A stretch of DNA of 64,000 nucleotides, taken from contig NZ_JAERSG010000004.1 in assembly GCF_016735675.1 (NCBI RefSeq), positions 124,001 through 188,000 on the forward strand. Reading direction: 5' to 3'. How positions within the stretch are numbered: position 1 is the first letter of the stretch; every line of letters starts with the position of its first letter. The position numbers and the translations under genes were made by a program. The notes under the pieces were generated by a model. It was not told where the DNA came from, did not search any database, and saw only the letters and a list, made by a program, of their open reading frames with translations. Below are positions 8,273 through 16,203 of the stretch, piece by piece. Origin of the DNA: Nocardioides baculatus. GTDB lineage: Bacteria > Actinomycetota > Actinomycetes > Propionibacteriales > Nocardioidaceae.

Positions 8273-9262
8273 GTGACACCGACTCCCAGCTCAACGGCGA
8301 GCGCCCCCGCGGAGCACGCAGCGACGGACGGGTCGTTCGACGACATCGTGCGCTCCGACTCCTCGCTCCGCCGATTCCTCCACGGCCTCCCCGGGGTCGA
8401 CCAGGTCGGCTGCGAGGCGCGCGCCGCGGGCCTCGGCACCCGATCGATCAAGACGACGTCGAAGGCCTTCGCCATCGACCTCGCCATCCGGATGGTCGAC
8501 CTGACGACGCTCGAGGGCCAGGACACCCACGGCAAGGTCCGCGCGCTCGCCTCCAAGGCGATGCGCCCCGACCCCGCCGACCCGACCTGCCCGGCCACGG
8601 CGGCCGTCTGCGTCTACCCCGACATGGTCGCCACCGCCAAGCAGACCCTCGGCGACAGCGGCGTCCACGTCGCCGCCGTCGCGACCGCGTTCCCCAGCGG
8701 CCGTGCCGCGATGGACATCAAGCTCGCCGACGTCCAGGACGCCGTCGAGGCCGGCGCCGACGAGATCGACATGGTCATCGACCGTGGCGCGTTCCTCTCC
8801 GGCCGCTACCTCGAGGTCTTCGAGGAGATCGCCCAGGTCCGCGAGGCCTGCGGAGACGCCCACCTCAAGGTGATCTTCGAGACCGGCGAGCTGCAGACCT
8901 ACGACAACGTCCGGCGCGCCAGCTGGCTCGCGATGATGGCCGGTGGCCACTTCATCAAGACCTCGACCGGCAAGGTCCAGCCCGCCGCGACGCTGCCCGT
9001 CACGCTGATCATGCTCGAGGCCGTACGCGACTTCCGCGAGCAGACCGGTCAGATGGTCGGCGTGAAGCCCGCGGGCGGCATCAAGACCACCAAGGACGCC
9101 ATCAAGTACCTCGTGATGGTCAACGAGATCGCCGGTCCCGACTGGCTCGACCCCGACTGGTTCCGCTTCGGTGCGTCCACGCTGCTCAACGACCTGCTGA
9201 TGCAGCGCACCAAGATGACGACCGGTCGCTACTCCGGTCCCGACTACTTCACGCTGGACTGA
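8273..9262 (+). CDS. deoC: Deoxyribose-phosphate aldolase
   Basis: Class I aldolase that cleaves 2-deoxyribose 5-phosphate to glyceraldehyde 3-phosphate and acetaldehyde, in the cytosol. The Schiff-base lysine is K229 in FIKTSTGK and the second catalytic lysine K265 in VKPAGGI; AAVCVYPDMV and the Asp of EIDMVID are typical. At 329 residues it is the long form, with some 45 extra N-terminal residues (SFDDIVRSDSSLRRFLHGL). It starts an operon with two aldehyde dehydrogenase genes, the first 8 bases downstream, which would oxidise the acetaldehyde it makes. Confidence 0.95.
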   Translation: MTPTPSSTASAPAEHAATDGSFDDIVRSDSSLRRFLHGLPGVDQVGCEARAAGLGTRSIKTTSKAFAIDLAIRMVDLTTLEGQDTHGKVRALASKAMRPDPADPTCPATAAVCVYPDMVATAKQTLGDSGVHVAAVATAFPSGRAAMDIKLADVQDAVEAGADEIDMVIDRGAFLSGRYLEVFEEIAQVREACGDAHLKVIFETGELQTYDNVRRASWLAMMAGGHFIKTSTGKVQPAATLPVTLIMLEAVRDFREQTGQMVGVKPAGGIKTTKDAIKYLVMVNEIAGPDWLDPDWFRFGASTLLNDLLMQRTKMTTGRYSGPDYFTLD

Positions 9263-9270
9263 GGCGCCTG

Positions 9271-10710
9271 ATGAGCACTGTTTTCGAGTACGCCCCCGCA
9301 CCCGAGTCGCGCGCGATCGTCGACATCAAGCCGTCCTACGGCCTGTTCATCGACGGCGAGTTCGTCGACGGCACCGGCAAGGCCTTCAAGACCGTCAACC
9401 CGGCCACCGAGGAGGTGCTCGCCGAGGTCGCCGAGGCGAGCGACGCCGACGTCGACGCCGCCGTCAAGGCCGCCCGCCGCGCCTACACCCGCGTCTGGTC
9501 GCGGATGTCCGGCTCCGAGCGCGCCAAGTACCTCTACCGCATCGCGCGGATCATCCAGGAGCGCGGCCGCGAGCTCGCCGTACTGGAGTCGATCGACAAC
9601 GGCAAGCCCATCAAGGAGTCGCGCGACGTCGACATCCCGGTCGTCGCGGCGCACTTCTTCTACTACGCCGGCTGGGCCGACAAGCTGAAGTACTCCGGCT
9701 ACGGCGAGACGCCGCTGGGCGTCGCCGGCCAGGTCATCCCGTGGAACTTCCCGCTCCTGATGCTGGCGTGGAAGATCGCCCCGGCCCTGGCGTGCGGCAA
9801 CACCGTCGTGCTCAAGCCCGCCGAGACCACCCCGCTGACCGCGCTGCTGTTCGCCGAGATCTGCCAGCAGGCCGACCTCCCGCCGGGCGTCGTCAACATC
9901 GTCACCGGCGCCGGTGACACCGGCCGCGCGATCGTGTCGCACCCCGACGTCGACAAGGTCGCCTTCACCGGCTCGACCGACGTCGGCAAGGCGATCGCGC
10001 GTGCTGTCGCCGGCAGCAACAAGAAGGTCACGCTCGAGCTCGGCGGCAAGGCGGCCAACATCGTCTTCGACGACGCCCCGCTCGACCAGGCCGTCGAGGG
10101 CATCGTCAACGGCATCTTCTTCAACCAGGGCCACGTGTGCTGCGCCGGCTCCCGCCTGCTCGTGCAGGAGTCCGTGGCCGACGAGGTCATGGAGCGCCTG
10201 AAGCGCCGGATGGCCACGCTGCGCGTGGGCGACCCGCTCGACAAGAACACCGATGTCGGGGCGATCAACTCCGCGGAGCAGCTCGCGAAGATCCGCGAGC
10301 TCTCCGACATCGGCGAGGCCGAGGGCGCCGAGCGCTGGTCGGCCCCGTGCGAGCTGCCGTCCAACGGCTACTGGTTCGCCCCGACGGTCTTCACCGGCGT
10401 CTCGCAGGCCCACCGCATCGCCCGCGAGGAGATCTTCGGCCCGGTGCTGTCCGTGCTGACGTTCCGGACGCCCTCCGAGGCGGTCGAGAAGGCCAACAAC
10501 ACCCCGTTCGGCCTCTCGGCCGGCGTGTGGACCGACAAGGGCTCGCGGATCCTGTCGATGGCCAACCGGCTCCGCGCCGGCGTCGTGTGGGCCAACACGT
10601 TCAACAAGTTCGACCCGACCTCGCCGTTCGGCGGCTACAAGGAGTCCGGGTACGGCCGCGAGGGCGGCCGCCACGGGCTCGAGGCCTACCTCAAGGGAGA
10701 GGACAGCTGA
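9271..10710 (+). CDS. NAD(P)-dependent aldehyde dehydrogenase
   Basis: A full-length 479-residue aldehyde dehydrogenase, presumably oxidising acetaldehyde released by DeoC. Seen are the Rossmann region VIPWNFPLLMLAWKIAPAL, the lysine segment VVLKPAETTPL, FTGSTDVGK, the general-base Glu in LELGGKA and the catalytic cysteine C290 in NQGHVCCAG. The residue before that motif is His where most relatives have Gln (GQxC). Start ATG follows deoC by 8 bases; its TGA overlaps the next ATG by one base, implying coupled translation of the two dehydrogenase genes. Confidence 0.93.
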   Translation: MSTVFEYAPAPESRAIVDIKPSYGLFIDGEFVDGTGKAFKTVNPATEEVLAEVAEASDADVDAAVKAARRAYTRVWSRMSGSERAKYLYRIARIIQERGRELAVLESIDNGKPIKESRDVDIPVVAAHFFYYAGWADKLKYSGYGETPLGVAGQVIPWNFPLLMLAWKIAPALACGNTVVLKPAETTPLTALLFAEICQQADLPPGVVNIVTGAGDTGRAIVSHPDVDKVAFTGSTDVGKAIARAVAGSNKKVTLELGGKAANIVFDDAPLDQAVEGIVNGIFFNQGHVCCAGSRLLVQESVADEVMERLKRRMATLRVGDPLDKNTDVGAINSAEQLAKIRELSDIGEAEGAERWSAPCELPSNGYWFAPTVFTGVSQAHRIAREEIFGPVLSVLTFRTPSEAVEKANNTPFGLSAGVWTDKGSRILSMANRLRAGVVWANTFNKFDPTSPFGGYKESGYGREGGRHGLEAYLKGEDS

Positions 10711-11570
10711 TGTCCCGCATCGACGTGCGCAAGACCTACAAGCTCTACATCGGCGGCCAGTTCCCCCGCTCCGAGTCCGGCCGCTCCTACGTCGTCAACG
10801 ACGCCAAGGGCCGCCTGCTCGCCAACGCCGCGCAGGCCTCCCGCAAGGACGCCCGTGACGCCGTCGTCGCCGCCCGGGCCGCCTTCGGTGGCTGGTCCGG
10901 CAAGACCGCCTACAACCGGGCCCAGGTCGTCTACCGCATCGCCGAGGTCCTCGAGGGGCGCCGCGAGCAGTTCGAGGCCGAGCTCCGCGCCGCCGAGGGC
11001 ATCTCGACGGCGAAGGCGCGCACCTACGTCGACGCGGCCATCGACCGCCTCGTCTGGTACGCCGGCTGGGCCGACAAGATCACCCAGGTCGTCGGCAACG
11101 CCAACCCGGTCGCCGGCCCCTACTTCAACCTGTCCACCCCGGAGCCCAGCGGCGTCATCGCCGTCGTCGCTCCCCGGGGTGCCCTCCTGGGCCTGGTCAG
11201 CGTCGTGGCGCCGCTCATCATCACCGGCAACACCGTCGTGGTGATCGCCAGCGAGGACAACCCGCTGACCGCGATCACGCTCGGCGAGGTGATGGCGACC
11301 AGCGACCTCCCCGGTGGCGTCGTCAACGTCCTCACCGGCTCGCAGGCCGAGATCGCCCCCTGGCTGGCCTCGCACATGGACGTCAACGGCATCGACCTCA
11401 CCGGCGTCGAGGACGTCGCCCTGGCGACCGAGCTCGAGGCGGCCGGAGCCGACAACCTCAAGCGCGTACGCCGTCCCGCTCCCGACACCGACTGGCTCGC
11501 CGAGCCCGGCCTCGACCGGATGACCCGGTTCCTCGAGACCAAGACGGTCTGGCACCCCATCGGCGTCTGA
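10710..11570 (+). CDS. Truncated, probably non-catalytic aldehyde dehydrogenase partner
   Basis: A 286-residue protein equivalent to only the coenzyme-binding half of an aldehyde dehydrogenase. It aligns from YKLYIGGQF through a degenerate Rossmann loop (VVAPRGALLGLVSVVAPLI, for the usual PWNFP), VVVIASEDNPLTA and LPGGVVNVLTG, then diverges into RVRRPAPDTDW and ends FLETKTVWHPIGV. The LELGG Glu and catalytic Cys half is absent, so it should have no dehydrogenase activity alone. The clean reading frame, normal codon use and coupling to the intact copy suggest a maintained partner subunit rather than a pseudogene; this is inference. Confidence 0.85.
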   Translation: MSRIDVRKTYKLYIGGQFPRSESGRSYVVNDAKGRLLANAAQASRKDARDAVVAARAAFGGWSGKTAYNRAQVVYRIAEVLEGRREQFEAELRAAEGISTAKARTYVDAAIDRLVWYAGWADKITQVVGNANPVAGPYFNLSTPEPSGVIAVVAPRGALLGLVSVVAPLIITGNTVVVIASEDNPLTAITLGEVMATSDLPGGVVNVLTGSQAEIAPWLASHMDVNGIDLTGVEDVALATELEAAGADNLKRVRRPAPDTDWLAEPGLDRMTRFLETKTVWHPIGV

Positions 11571-11584
11571 CCGCACCGACACCG

Positions 11585-11625
11585 ACGACGAAGGCCCCCG
11601 GAGATCCTCCGGGGGCCTTCGTCGT
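11585..11625. terminator. Bidirectional terminator between the deoC operon and the VWA gene
   Basis: Perfect 19-bp stem with a 3-base loop; the arms begin ACGACGAAGGCCCCCGGAG. It sits between convergent genes, 14 bases after one stop and 10 before the other. No long T run follows, as is common in actinobacteria. Confidence 0.85.
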
Positions 11626-11635
11626 ACGTGCGGGG

Positions 11636-13291
11636 TCAGCGGTTGAGCAGCGCCTGCGCCAGGATCCCGAGGATCTCGTTGGGGTCGTTGACGACGTACT
11701 TCTGCCCGCCGGTGGCGGTCGCGATCTCGTCGAGCTCGCCGGTGTCGGACTCCTGAGAGAGGCCGATGATGATCACCTTGACCGGCTTGGCCGGGTCGCG
11801 GAGCGTCTTGAGCTGGTTGACGAGCGAGTCCAGCGAGAGCGAGCTGGTGTCGTCGGCGGCACCGTCGGTGAAGATCACGACCGAGTTGAACCAGGCCGGG
11901 TCCCACTTCTCCTGCGCGTACTTGTACGCCGCCAGCGTGGTGTCCATGACGCCCGTGCCGCCGCGGACGCGGTCGACGAGCTTGCCGGCCTCGCTGCGGA
12001 CGACGTCGCCGTGCGTGCCGGCCGCGCCGGCCGGGGCGTCGAGGCGGTCGAGGGTGGCGTACTCCTCGTAGGAGACCCCGCCCTCGCCGCGGTTCTTCGA
12101 GAAGCCCCAGATGCCGATCCGGGCCTGCTCCGGGAACGCGTCGAGCGCGACCTCGGAGGCCTGGACGGCGAGCTTGATGCGGGTGGTGTCGCCGATGGCC
12201 GTCTTCATCGAGCCCGACAGGTCGACGACCGCGAGGATGCTCGAGGGCACCGACAGCACGCGCCACTGGCGGAGCGTGTCGTCCGTCGTCTTCTGCGCCA
12301 CCGTCGGGAGGACCTTGGCGTCGCCGAGGCCGATCTCGCTGGGCAGCGGGGCACCGTCGGGGCCGCGCAGCTCGGCGGCGGCGATGGCCTCCACGCCGGC
12401 GGTGGACGTGAACCAGCGGGTCAGCGCACGGCCGACACGGGCCGACATGTCCCCGCCGCTGGCGAGGAGGTCGCCGCTGCCACGGCTCACGTCGATGAGC
12501 GGGTACTGCAGCATGGGCACACCGGTCTTCGGCGCCACCAGGCTCAGCTGGTCGTTGCTCCGACGAGCGGTGAGGTAGGCCTCCTCGGTCGCGGGCACCA
12601 GCTGGGTGCTCGACGCGGAGATCGTCGACAGGTCGGTCTCGTTGGCGCTGCCGGCCACCGCGCGCTCGCCGTACGTCTGCGCGACGGGGACCGTCTTCTG
12701 CTCGATCGACTGCGGGGTCTCGCCGGTCTGCTTCATCTCGGCGTAGGGGGCCAGCAGGGCGAGGGCGGATGCGCCTTCGGCGCTGGGGTCGGCCATCGCG
12801 AGGCTGCCGCCGTCGAGGGCGCTCGCCCACGAGTCGGGCGCCTTGGCCGCGGGGCCGCCGATGAGGCCGACGGGCGTCTGGGCGAGCACCTTGGCGATCG
12901 GGGAGCCGGTCCAGCCGGCCGCGGTGAGCTGGCCCTTCCAGGTCGGGCTGTCCGGGATCCAGATCTCGGGGAGCTGGGCGTCGGGGTCGGCGAGCAGCGC
13001 GACGACGTCCTTCACCGTGCCTGCGGTGACCTGGATGTCGACGCACGGCTCGTCGGCGTTGACGTCCTCGACGGCCTGCTCGACCAGCTCCTTCATGACC
13101 GGGGCGGTGGTGAGGGTGACCTTGTCCGAGACGCAGTCCGCCTCGGCCGGGACGTCGTCCCCGCTGACGAACGTGAAGGCCGCGAAGAGGCCGAGCGCGA
13201 TGACGAGCACCAGCCCGACGAGCAGCGGGACATTGCGCTTGCGAGGCGCGGACTGCCCGTTTCCGGGCGCGGCGGAGTCGTCCAGACTCAT
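11636..13291 (-). CDS. Membrane-anchored substrate-binding and VWA domain protein
   Basis: A 551-residue protein. After a short cytoplasmic lead comes one membrane helix (VPLLVGLVLVIALGLFAAFT, residues about 21-42), then a periplasmic-binding-protein-like domain (residues about 50-330, ADCVSDKVTLTTAPVMKELV onward), then a von Willebrand A domain with an intact metal site DLSGSMK near residue 356 and VIFTDGAAD. VWA domains bind ligands through a metal ion; here the domain would face outward. Whether the binding module still binds a solute is unknown. GGGAGGAA precedes the ATG. It is convergent with the deoC operon and divergent from the kinase gene. Confidence 0.85.
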   Translation of the reverse strand: MSLDDSAAPGNGQSAPRKRNVPLLVGLVLVIALGLFAAFTFVSGDDVPAEADCVSDKVTLTTAPVMKELVEQAVEDVNADEPCVDIQVTAGTVKDVVALLADPDAQLPEIWIPDSPTWKGQLTAAGWTGSPIAKVLAQTPVGLIGGPAAKAPDSWASALDGGSLAMADPSAEGASALALLAPYAEMKQTGETPQSIEQKTVPVAQTYGERAVAGSANETDLSTISASSTQLVPATEEAYLTARRSNDQLSLVAPKTGVPMLQYPLIDVSRGSGDLLASGGDMSARVGRALTRWFTSTAGVEAIAAAELRGPDGAPLPSEIGLGDAKVLPTVAQKTTDDTLRQWRVLSVPSSILAVVDLSGSMKTAIGDTTRIKLAVQASEVALDAFPEQARIGIWGFSKNRGEGGVSYEEYATLDRLDAPAGAAGTHGDVVRSEAGKLVDRVRGGTGVMDTTLAAYKYAQEKWDPAWFNSVVIFTDGAADDTSSLSLDSLVNQLKTLRDPAKPVKVIIIGLSQESDTGELDEIATATGGQKYVVNDPNEILGILAQALLNR

Positions 13292-13388
13292 GAAGTTCCT
13301 CCCACAAGGAATTTCGATCAGCGGTCTGGGCGAGACTAGTGTCCAGCCCTGACCCCCGTGGCCGAACGACGAAATGAGATGGAAACAC

Positions 13389-13997
13389 GTGAGCGCTGCC
13401 CAGGTGGTCGTCCTGGCCGGGCCGAGCGGGGCCGGGAAGTCCCGGCTCGCCGAGCGGCTCGGGCTCCCGATCCTCCGGCTCGACGACTACTACAAGGACG
13501 GCGACGACCCGACGCTCCCCCGCATCAGCGTCGGCGCCAACGCCGGCATCGTCGACTGGGACGACCCCGCCTCGTGGCACGAGCAGGATGCCCTCGCCGC
13601 GCTCCGTGAGCTCTGCGCGACCGGCCGCTGCGAGGTCCCGGTCTACGAGATCTCCCAGAACGGCCGCGTCGGCTCCCGGCCCGTCGACCTCGAGGGCAGT
13701 CCTCTCTTCGTCGCGGAGGGGATCTTCGCGCCGGAGGTCGTGGCCACCTGCCGCGAGGAGGGCCTGCTCGCGGCGGCCTACTGCATCACCCAGCACCCCC
13801 TCGTCACCTTCTGGCGCCGGCTCACCCGCGACCTGCGCGAGCACCGCAAGCCCCCGCTCGTGCTGATGCGTCGCGGGGTCGCCCTCATGCGCGACCAGCA
13901 GCGCGTCGTCGCCCACGCCCTGCGCCAGGGGTGCCGCAAGGCCACCGGCGACCAGGCCTACGCCGAGCTGACCGCGTCGGCGGTCGGCCGCCGGTGA
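13389..13997 (+). CDS. Uridine kinase-like P-loop protein
   Basis: About 202 residues. The Walker A loop LAGPSGAGKS is at the very N-terminus, followed by LRLDDYYKDGDDPTLP and VDWDDPASW, both features of uridine kinase/phosphoribulokinase-type enzymes, and an ITQHPLVTFWRRLTRD segment typical of the actinobacterial branch. It would phosphorylate uridine or cytidine to the 5'-monophosphate, the salvage alternative to breakdown by the neighbouring phosphorylase; the substrate is inferred from fold and context. The GTG gives a start close to the P-loop; an in-frame ATG at 13374 is the alternative. Its stop overlaps the next gene by 4 bases. Confidence 0.82.
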   Translation: MSAAQVVVLAGPSGAGKSRLAERLGLPILRLDDYYKDGDDPTLPRISVGANAGIVDWDDPASWHEQDALAALRELCATGRCEVPVYEISQNGRVGSRPVDLEGSPLFVAEGIFAPEVVATCREEGLLAAAYCITQHPLVTFWRRLTRDLREHRKPPLVLMRRGVALMRDQQRVVAHALRQGCRKATGDQAYAELTASAVGRR

Positions 13998-14512
13998 GGC
14001 TCCGGCAGCCCGACCGCCGCTCGTGCGGCGCCGCCGCGCTCGTGATGGCCCGCCGGATCGTGCACCCGCGCTATGCCGGGCTGGTGGGCGACCAGGCGAC
14101 CTTCGCCCACGAGGCCGTGACGCTCCATCGCCGGCTGACCTCGCTCGCCGACACCGCCGGCGGCTGGCAGGTGCCGTGGCCGCGCTCGCTCGGGACGCCG
14201 CCGTGGGCGGTGGCCCGCGAGCTGCGCCTCCTCACCCGGGTGCCGTACGACGTCCGCACGGTGCGGCTGGGCCGTCGGGTCTGGCCGCACCTGGCCCACG
14301 TGACACCGACGCGACCGGCGGCGGTCTTCGTCGGCGACCGCTTCCTGCCCCGCCACGTCGTGCTGGTCACCGACGTCGAGCGCGACATCACCCGGACCTA
14401 CGAGCCCGCGTCGGGCCTCGACCTCGAGGTGTCCCGCGGGCGCTGGGAGTCCGGGGACCTCGGCCTTGCCGGCTGGGACCGGCCGTGGCTGGTGGTCAGC
14501 CCTCGGCGATGA
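13994..14512 (+). CDS. Peptidase C39-like (papain-fold) protein of unknown function
   Basis: A 172-residue protein whose GTG overlaps the kinase stop (GTGA), so the two are translationally coupled. The N-terminus [20 protein letters not shown] resembles the catalytic-cysteine helix of peptidase C39-like proteins (C11). RHVVLVTD supplies a candidate histidine (H121), followed by YEPASGLD with a possible third residue. There is no signal peptide, membrane helix or ABC domain. It may be a small cytosolic cysteine peptidase or an inactive relative; I do not know its substrate. Its last 17 bases overlap the 3' end of the opposing adenosine deaminase gene. Confidence 0.7.
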   Translation: MRLRQPDRRSCGAAALVMARRIVHPRYAGLVGDQATFAHEAVTLHRRLTSLADTAGGWQVPWPRSLGTPPWAVARELRLLTRVPYDVRTVRLGRRVWPHLAHVTPTRPAAVFVGDRFLPRHVVLVTDVERDITRTYEPASGLDLEVSRGRWESGDLGLAGWDRPWLVVSPRR

Positions 14513-15575
14513 GGGCTGCGTAGCCCGGCTTGACGACGTCGTCGATGATCGCGAGCCGCTCGTCGAAGGGCAGGAACGCCGACTTCATCGCGTTGATGGT
14601 GAACCAGCGCAGGTCCTCGAGCCCGTAGTCGAAGGCCTCGACCAGGCCGAACATCTCCTCGGTCATCGACGTCCCGCTCATCAGCCGGTTGTCGGTGTTG
14701 ACCGTGACCCGGAACCGCAGCTTCGTCAGCAGGCCGATCGGGTGCTCCGCGATCGACTCGGCGGCGCCGGTCTGGATGTTGGAGCGCGGGCACATCTCGA
14801 GCGGGATCCGCATGTCACGGACGTAGGCCGCGAGCCGGCCGAGCTCGACCGACCCGTCGTCGTTGACCGTGACGTCGTCGATGATCCGCACGCCGTGGCC
14901 GAGCCGGTCGGCGCCGCACCACTGGATGGCCTGCCAGATCGACGGCAGGCCGAAGGCCTCGCCGGCGTGGATGGTGAAGTGCGAGTTCTCCCGCTGGAGG
15001 TACTCGAACGCGTCGAGGTGACGGGTGGGCGGGAAGCCCGCCTCGGCGCCCGCGATGTCGAAGCCGGCCACGCCACGGTCGCGCCACGCCACGGCGAGCT
15101 CGGCGATCTCCATCGACCGCGCCTGGTGGCGCATCGCGGTCAGCAGCTGGCGTACGACGATCCTGCCGCCGCTCGCGGCCACCCCGGCGTCGAAGCCCTC
15201 CTGCACCGCAGCGACCACCTCGTCGAGCGTCAGGCCGCCCGTGACGTGCTGCTCGGGGGCGTAGCGCACCTCGGCGTAGACGACGCCGTCGGCCGCCAGG
15301 TCCTCGACGCACTCACGCGCGACCCGGGCGATGTGGGGGCCGGTCTGCATGACCGCGACGGTGTGGTCGAAGGTCTCCAGGTAGCGCACCAGCGAGCCGG
15401 AGTCGGCCGACTCGGTGAACCACCGGCCGAGCGACTCCGCGTCGGCGGCCGGGAGCTCGTGGCCGATCTCCGCGGCCAGCTCGACGATCGTCTGCGGACG
15501 CAGGCCACCGTCGAGGTGGTCGTGCAGCAGCACCTTCGGGGCACGGTGGACCTGGTCGCGGGACAGAGTGCTCAT
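14496..15575 (-). CDS. add: Adenosine deaminase
   Basis: Zinc enzyme converting (deoxy)adenosine to (deoxy)inosine, in the cytosol; 359 residues, normal length. Metal and catalytic motifs are all present: HDHLDGG (H18, H20), IHAGEAFG with the catalytic Glu, LGHGVR, and NTDNRLMSG with the metal-binding Asp. SNIQTGA fits the actinobacterial type. The ATG at 15575 (MSTLSRDQ) was preferred to a TTG four codons upstream. It is divergent from the MaoC gene across 44 bases and is part of the nucleoside-salvage block with deoA and cdd. Confidence 0.95.
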   Translation of the reverse strand: MSTLSRDQVHRAPKVLLHDHLDGGLRPQTIVELAAEIGHELPAADAESLGRWFTESADSGSLVRYLETFDHTVAVMQTGPHIARVARECVEDLAADGVVYAEVRYAPEQHVTGGLTLDEVVAAVQEGFDAGVAASGGRIVVRQLLTAMRHQARSMEIAELAVAWRDRGVAGFDIAGAEAGFPPTRHLDAFEYLQRENSHFTIHAGEAFGLPSIWQAIQWCGADRLGHGVRIIDDVTVNDDGSVELGRLAAYVRDMRIPLEMCPRSNIQTGAAESIAEHPIGLLTKLRFRVTVNTDNRLMSGTSMTEEMFGLVEAFDYGLEDLRWFTINAMKSAFLPFDERLAIIDDVVKPGYAALIAEG

Positions 15576-15606
15576 CGGCACATCCAAGCACTTGCGGCCG
15601 TTGGTC

Positions 15607-15612
15607 TATCTT
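15607..15612 (+). promoter_or_regulatory. -10 hexamer TATCTT of the MaoC gene
   Basis: TATCTT ends 7 bases before the ATG at 15620; no ribosome binding site fits between. Confidence 0.6.
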
Positions 15613-15619
15613 CGGCCCC

Positions 15620-16075
15620 ATGCGCACCTTCACCACGCTCGACGACGTCGCCGCCGCTGCCGGCTCGGAGATCGGCACCAGCGAGTGGCTCGAGATCGAC
15701 CAGGCGCGGATCGACGCGTTCGCCGACGCGACGCTCGACCACCAGTGGATCCACGTCGACGTCGAGCAGGCCGCCGCCGGACCGTTCGGCACGACGATCG
15801 CGCACGGCTTCCTGACGCTGAGCCTGCTCCCCCGCTTCGCCTCGCAGGTCTTCCAGCTCGAGACGCCCGGGGCACGGCTCAACTACGGCCTGGAGAAGGT
15901 CCGCTTCCCCAGCCCGGTGCCCGTGGGCAGCCGACTGCGCTCGCACGTCCGCTTCGGCGAGGTGCGCGACCTTCCCGCGGGCAAGCAGCTCATCGTCGAG
16001 CACACCGTCGAGATCGACGGCCAGGACAAGCCCGCCTGCGTCGCCCAGCACGTGGTGCTGCTCCTCAACGCCTGA
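15620..16075 (+). CDS. MaoC-family (R)-specific enoyl-CoA hydratase-like protein
   Basis: A 151-residue single hot-dog-fold protein. The hydratase-2 dyad is visible as D40 and H45 in ATLDHQWIHVD, followed by GTTIAHGFLTLSL. Such enzymes hydrate trans-2-enoyl-CoA to (R)-3-hydroxyacyl-CoA; the acyl chain cannot be predicted. Single-gene MaoC proteins of this length are usual in actinobacteria. It is not functionally linked in an obvious way to the nucleoside genes on both sides. Downstream lies a palindrome-rich segment bordered by 16-base direct repeats. Confidence 0.9.
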   Translation: MRTFTTLDDVAAAAGSEIGTSEWLEIDQARIDAFADATLDHQWIHVDVEQAAAGPFGTTIAHGFLTLSLLPRFASQVFQLETPGARLNYGLEKVRFPSPVPVGSRLRSHVRFGEVRDLPAGKQLIVEHTVEIDGQDKPACVAQHVVLLLNA

Positions 16076-16091
16076 TCAGCTGATCCGGTCG
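16076..16091. repeat. Direct repeat, outer copy of the deoA 3' end
   Basis: TCAGCTGATCCGGTCG, identical to 16188-16203, which is the stop codon and last codons of deoA on the complement. Flanking bases differ on both sides. Confidence 0.85.
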
Positions 16092-16112
16092 TCCAGTCGC
16101 GTCGCGTTGCGT

Positions 16113-16130
16113 TCCCCGGGTACCCGGGGA
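16113..16130. repeat. 18-bp perfect palindrome
   Basis: TCCCCGGGTACCCGGGGA reads the same on both strands. It abuts the larger hairpin at 16130-16175 and lies between convergent genes. Confidence 0.85.
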
Positions 16131-16175
16131 AACTGGAGCCTTCACCCCGAAACTTCGGGGGCAAGGCTCCAGTTT
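16130..16175. terminator. Large palindrome, probable bidirectional terminator
   Basis: Two 22-base arms (beginning AAACTGGAGCCTT, 20 of 22 paired) around a 2-base centre. It lies between the convergent MaoC and deoA genes, where termination in both directions would be useful. The length is well beyond an ordinary terminator stem. Confidence 0.7.
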
Positions 16176-16187
16176 GGCTATGGAACC

Positions 16188-16203
16188 TCAGCTGATCCGG
16201 TCG
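16188..16203. repeat. Direct repeat, inner copy within the deoA 3' end
   Basis: The coding copy of the 16-base repeat; it contains the deoA stop codon. It and 16076-16091 bracket 96 bases that hold both palindromes. Confidence 0.85.

Noticed and set aside
10710..11570. Calling the short aldehyde dehydrogenase a pseudogene
   Set aside because: No frameshift or stop inside; codon bias is normal, it has its own stop and terminator and couples to the intact gene.
10686..13916. A 1076-codon open frame on the minus strand across the half-ALDH, VWA and kinase genes
   Set aside because: It runs antisense or out of frame to clear genes, its translation is Arg/Gly/Asp-rich without domains, and high GC makes such shadow frames common.
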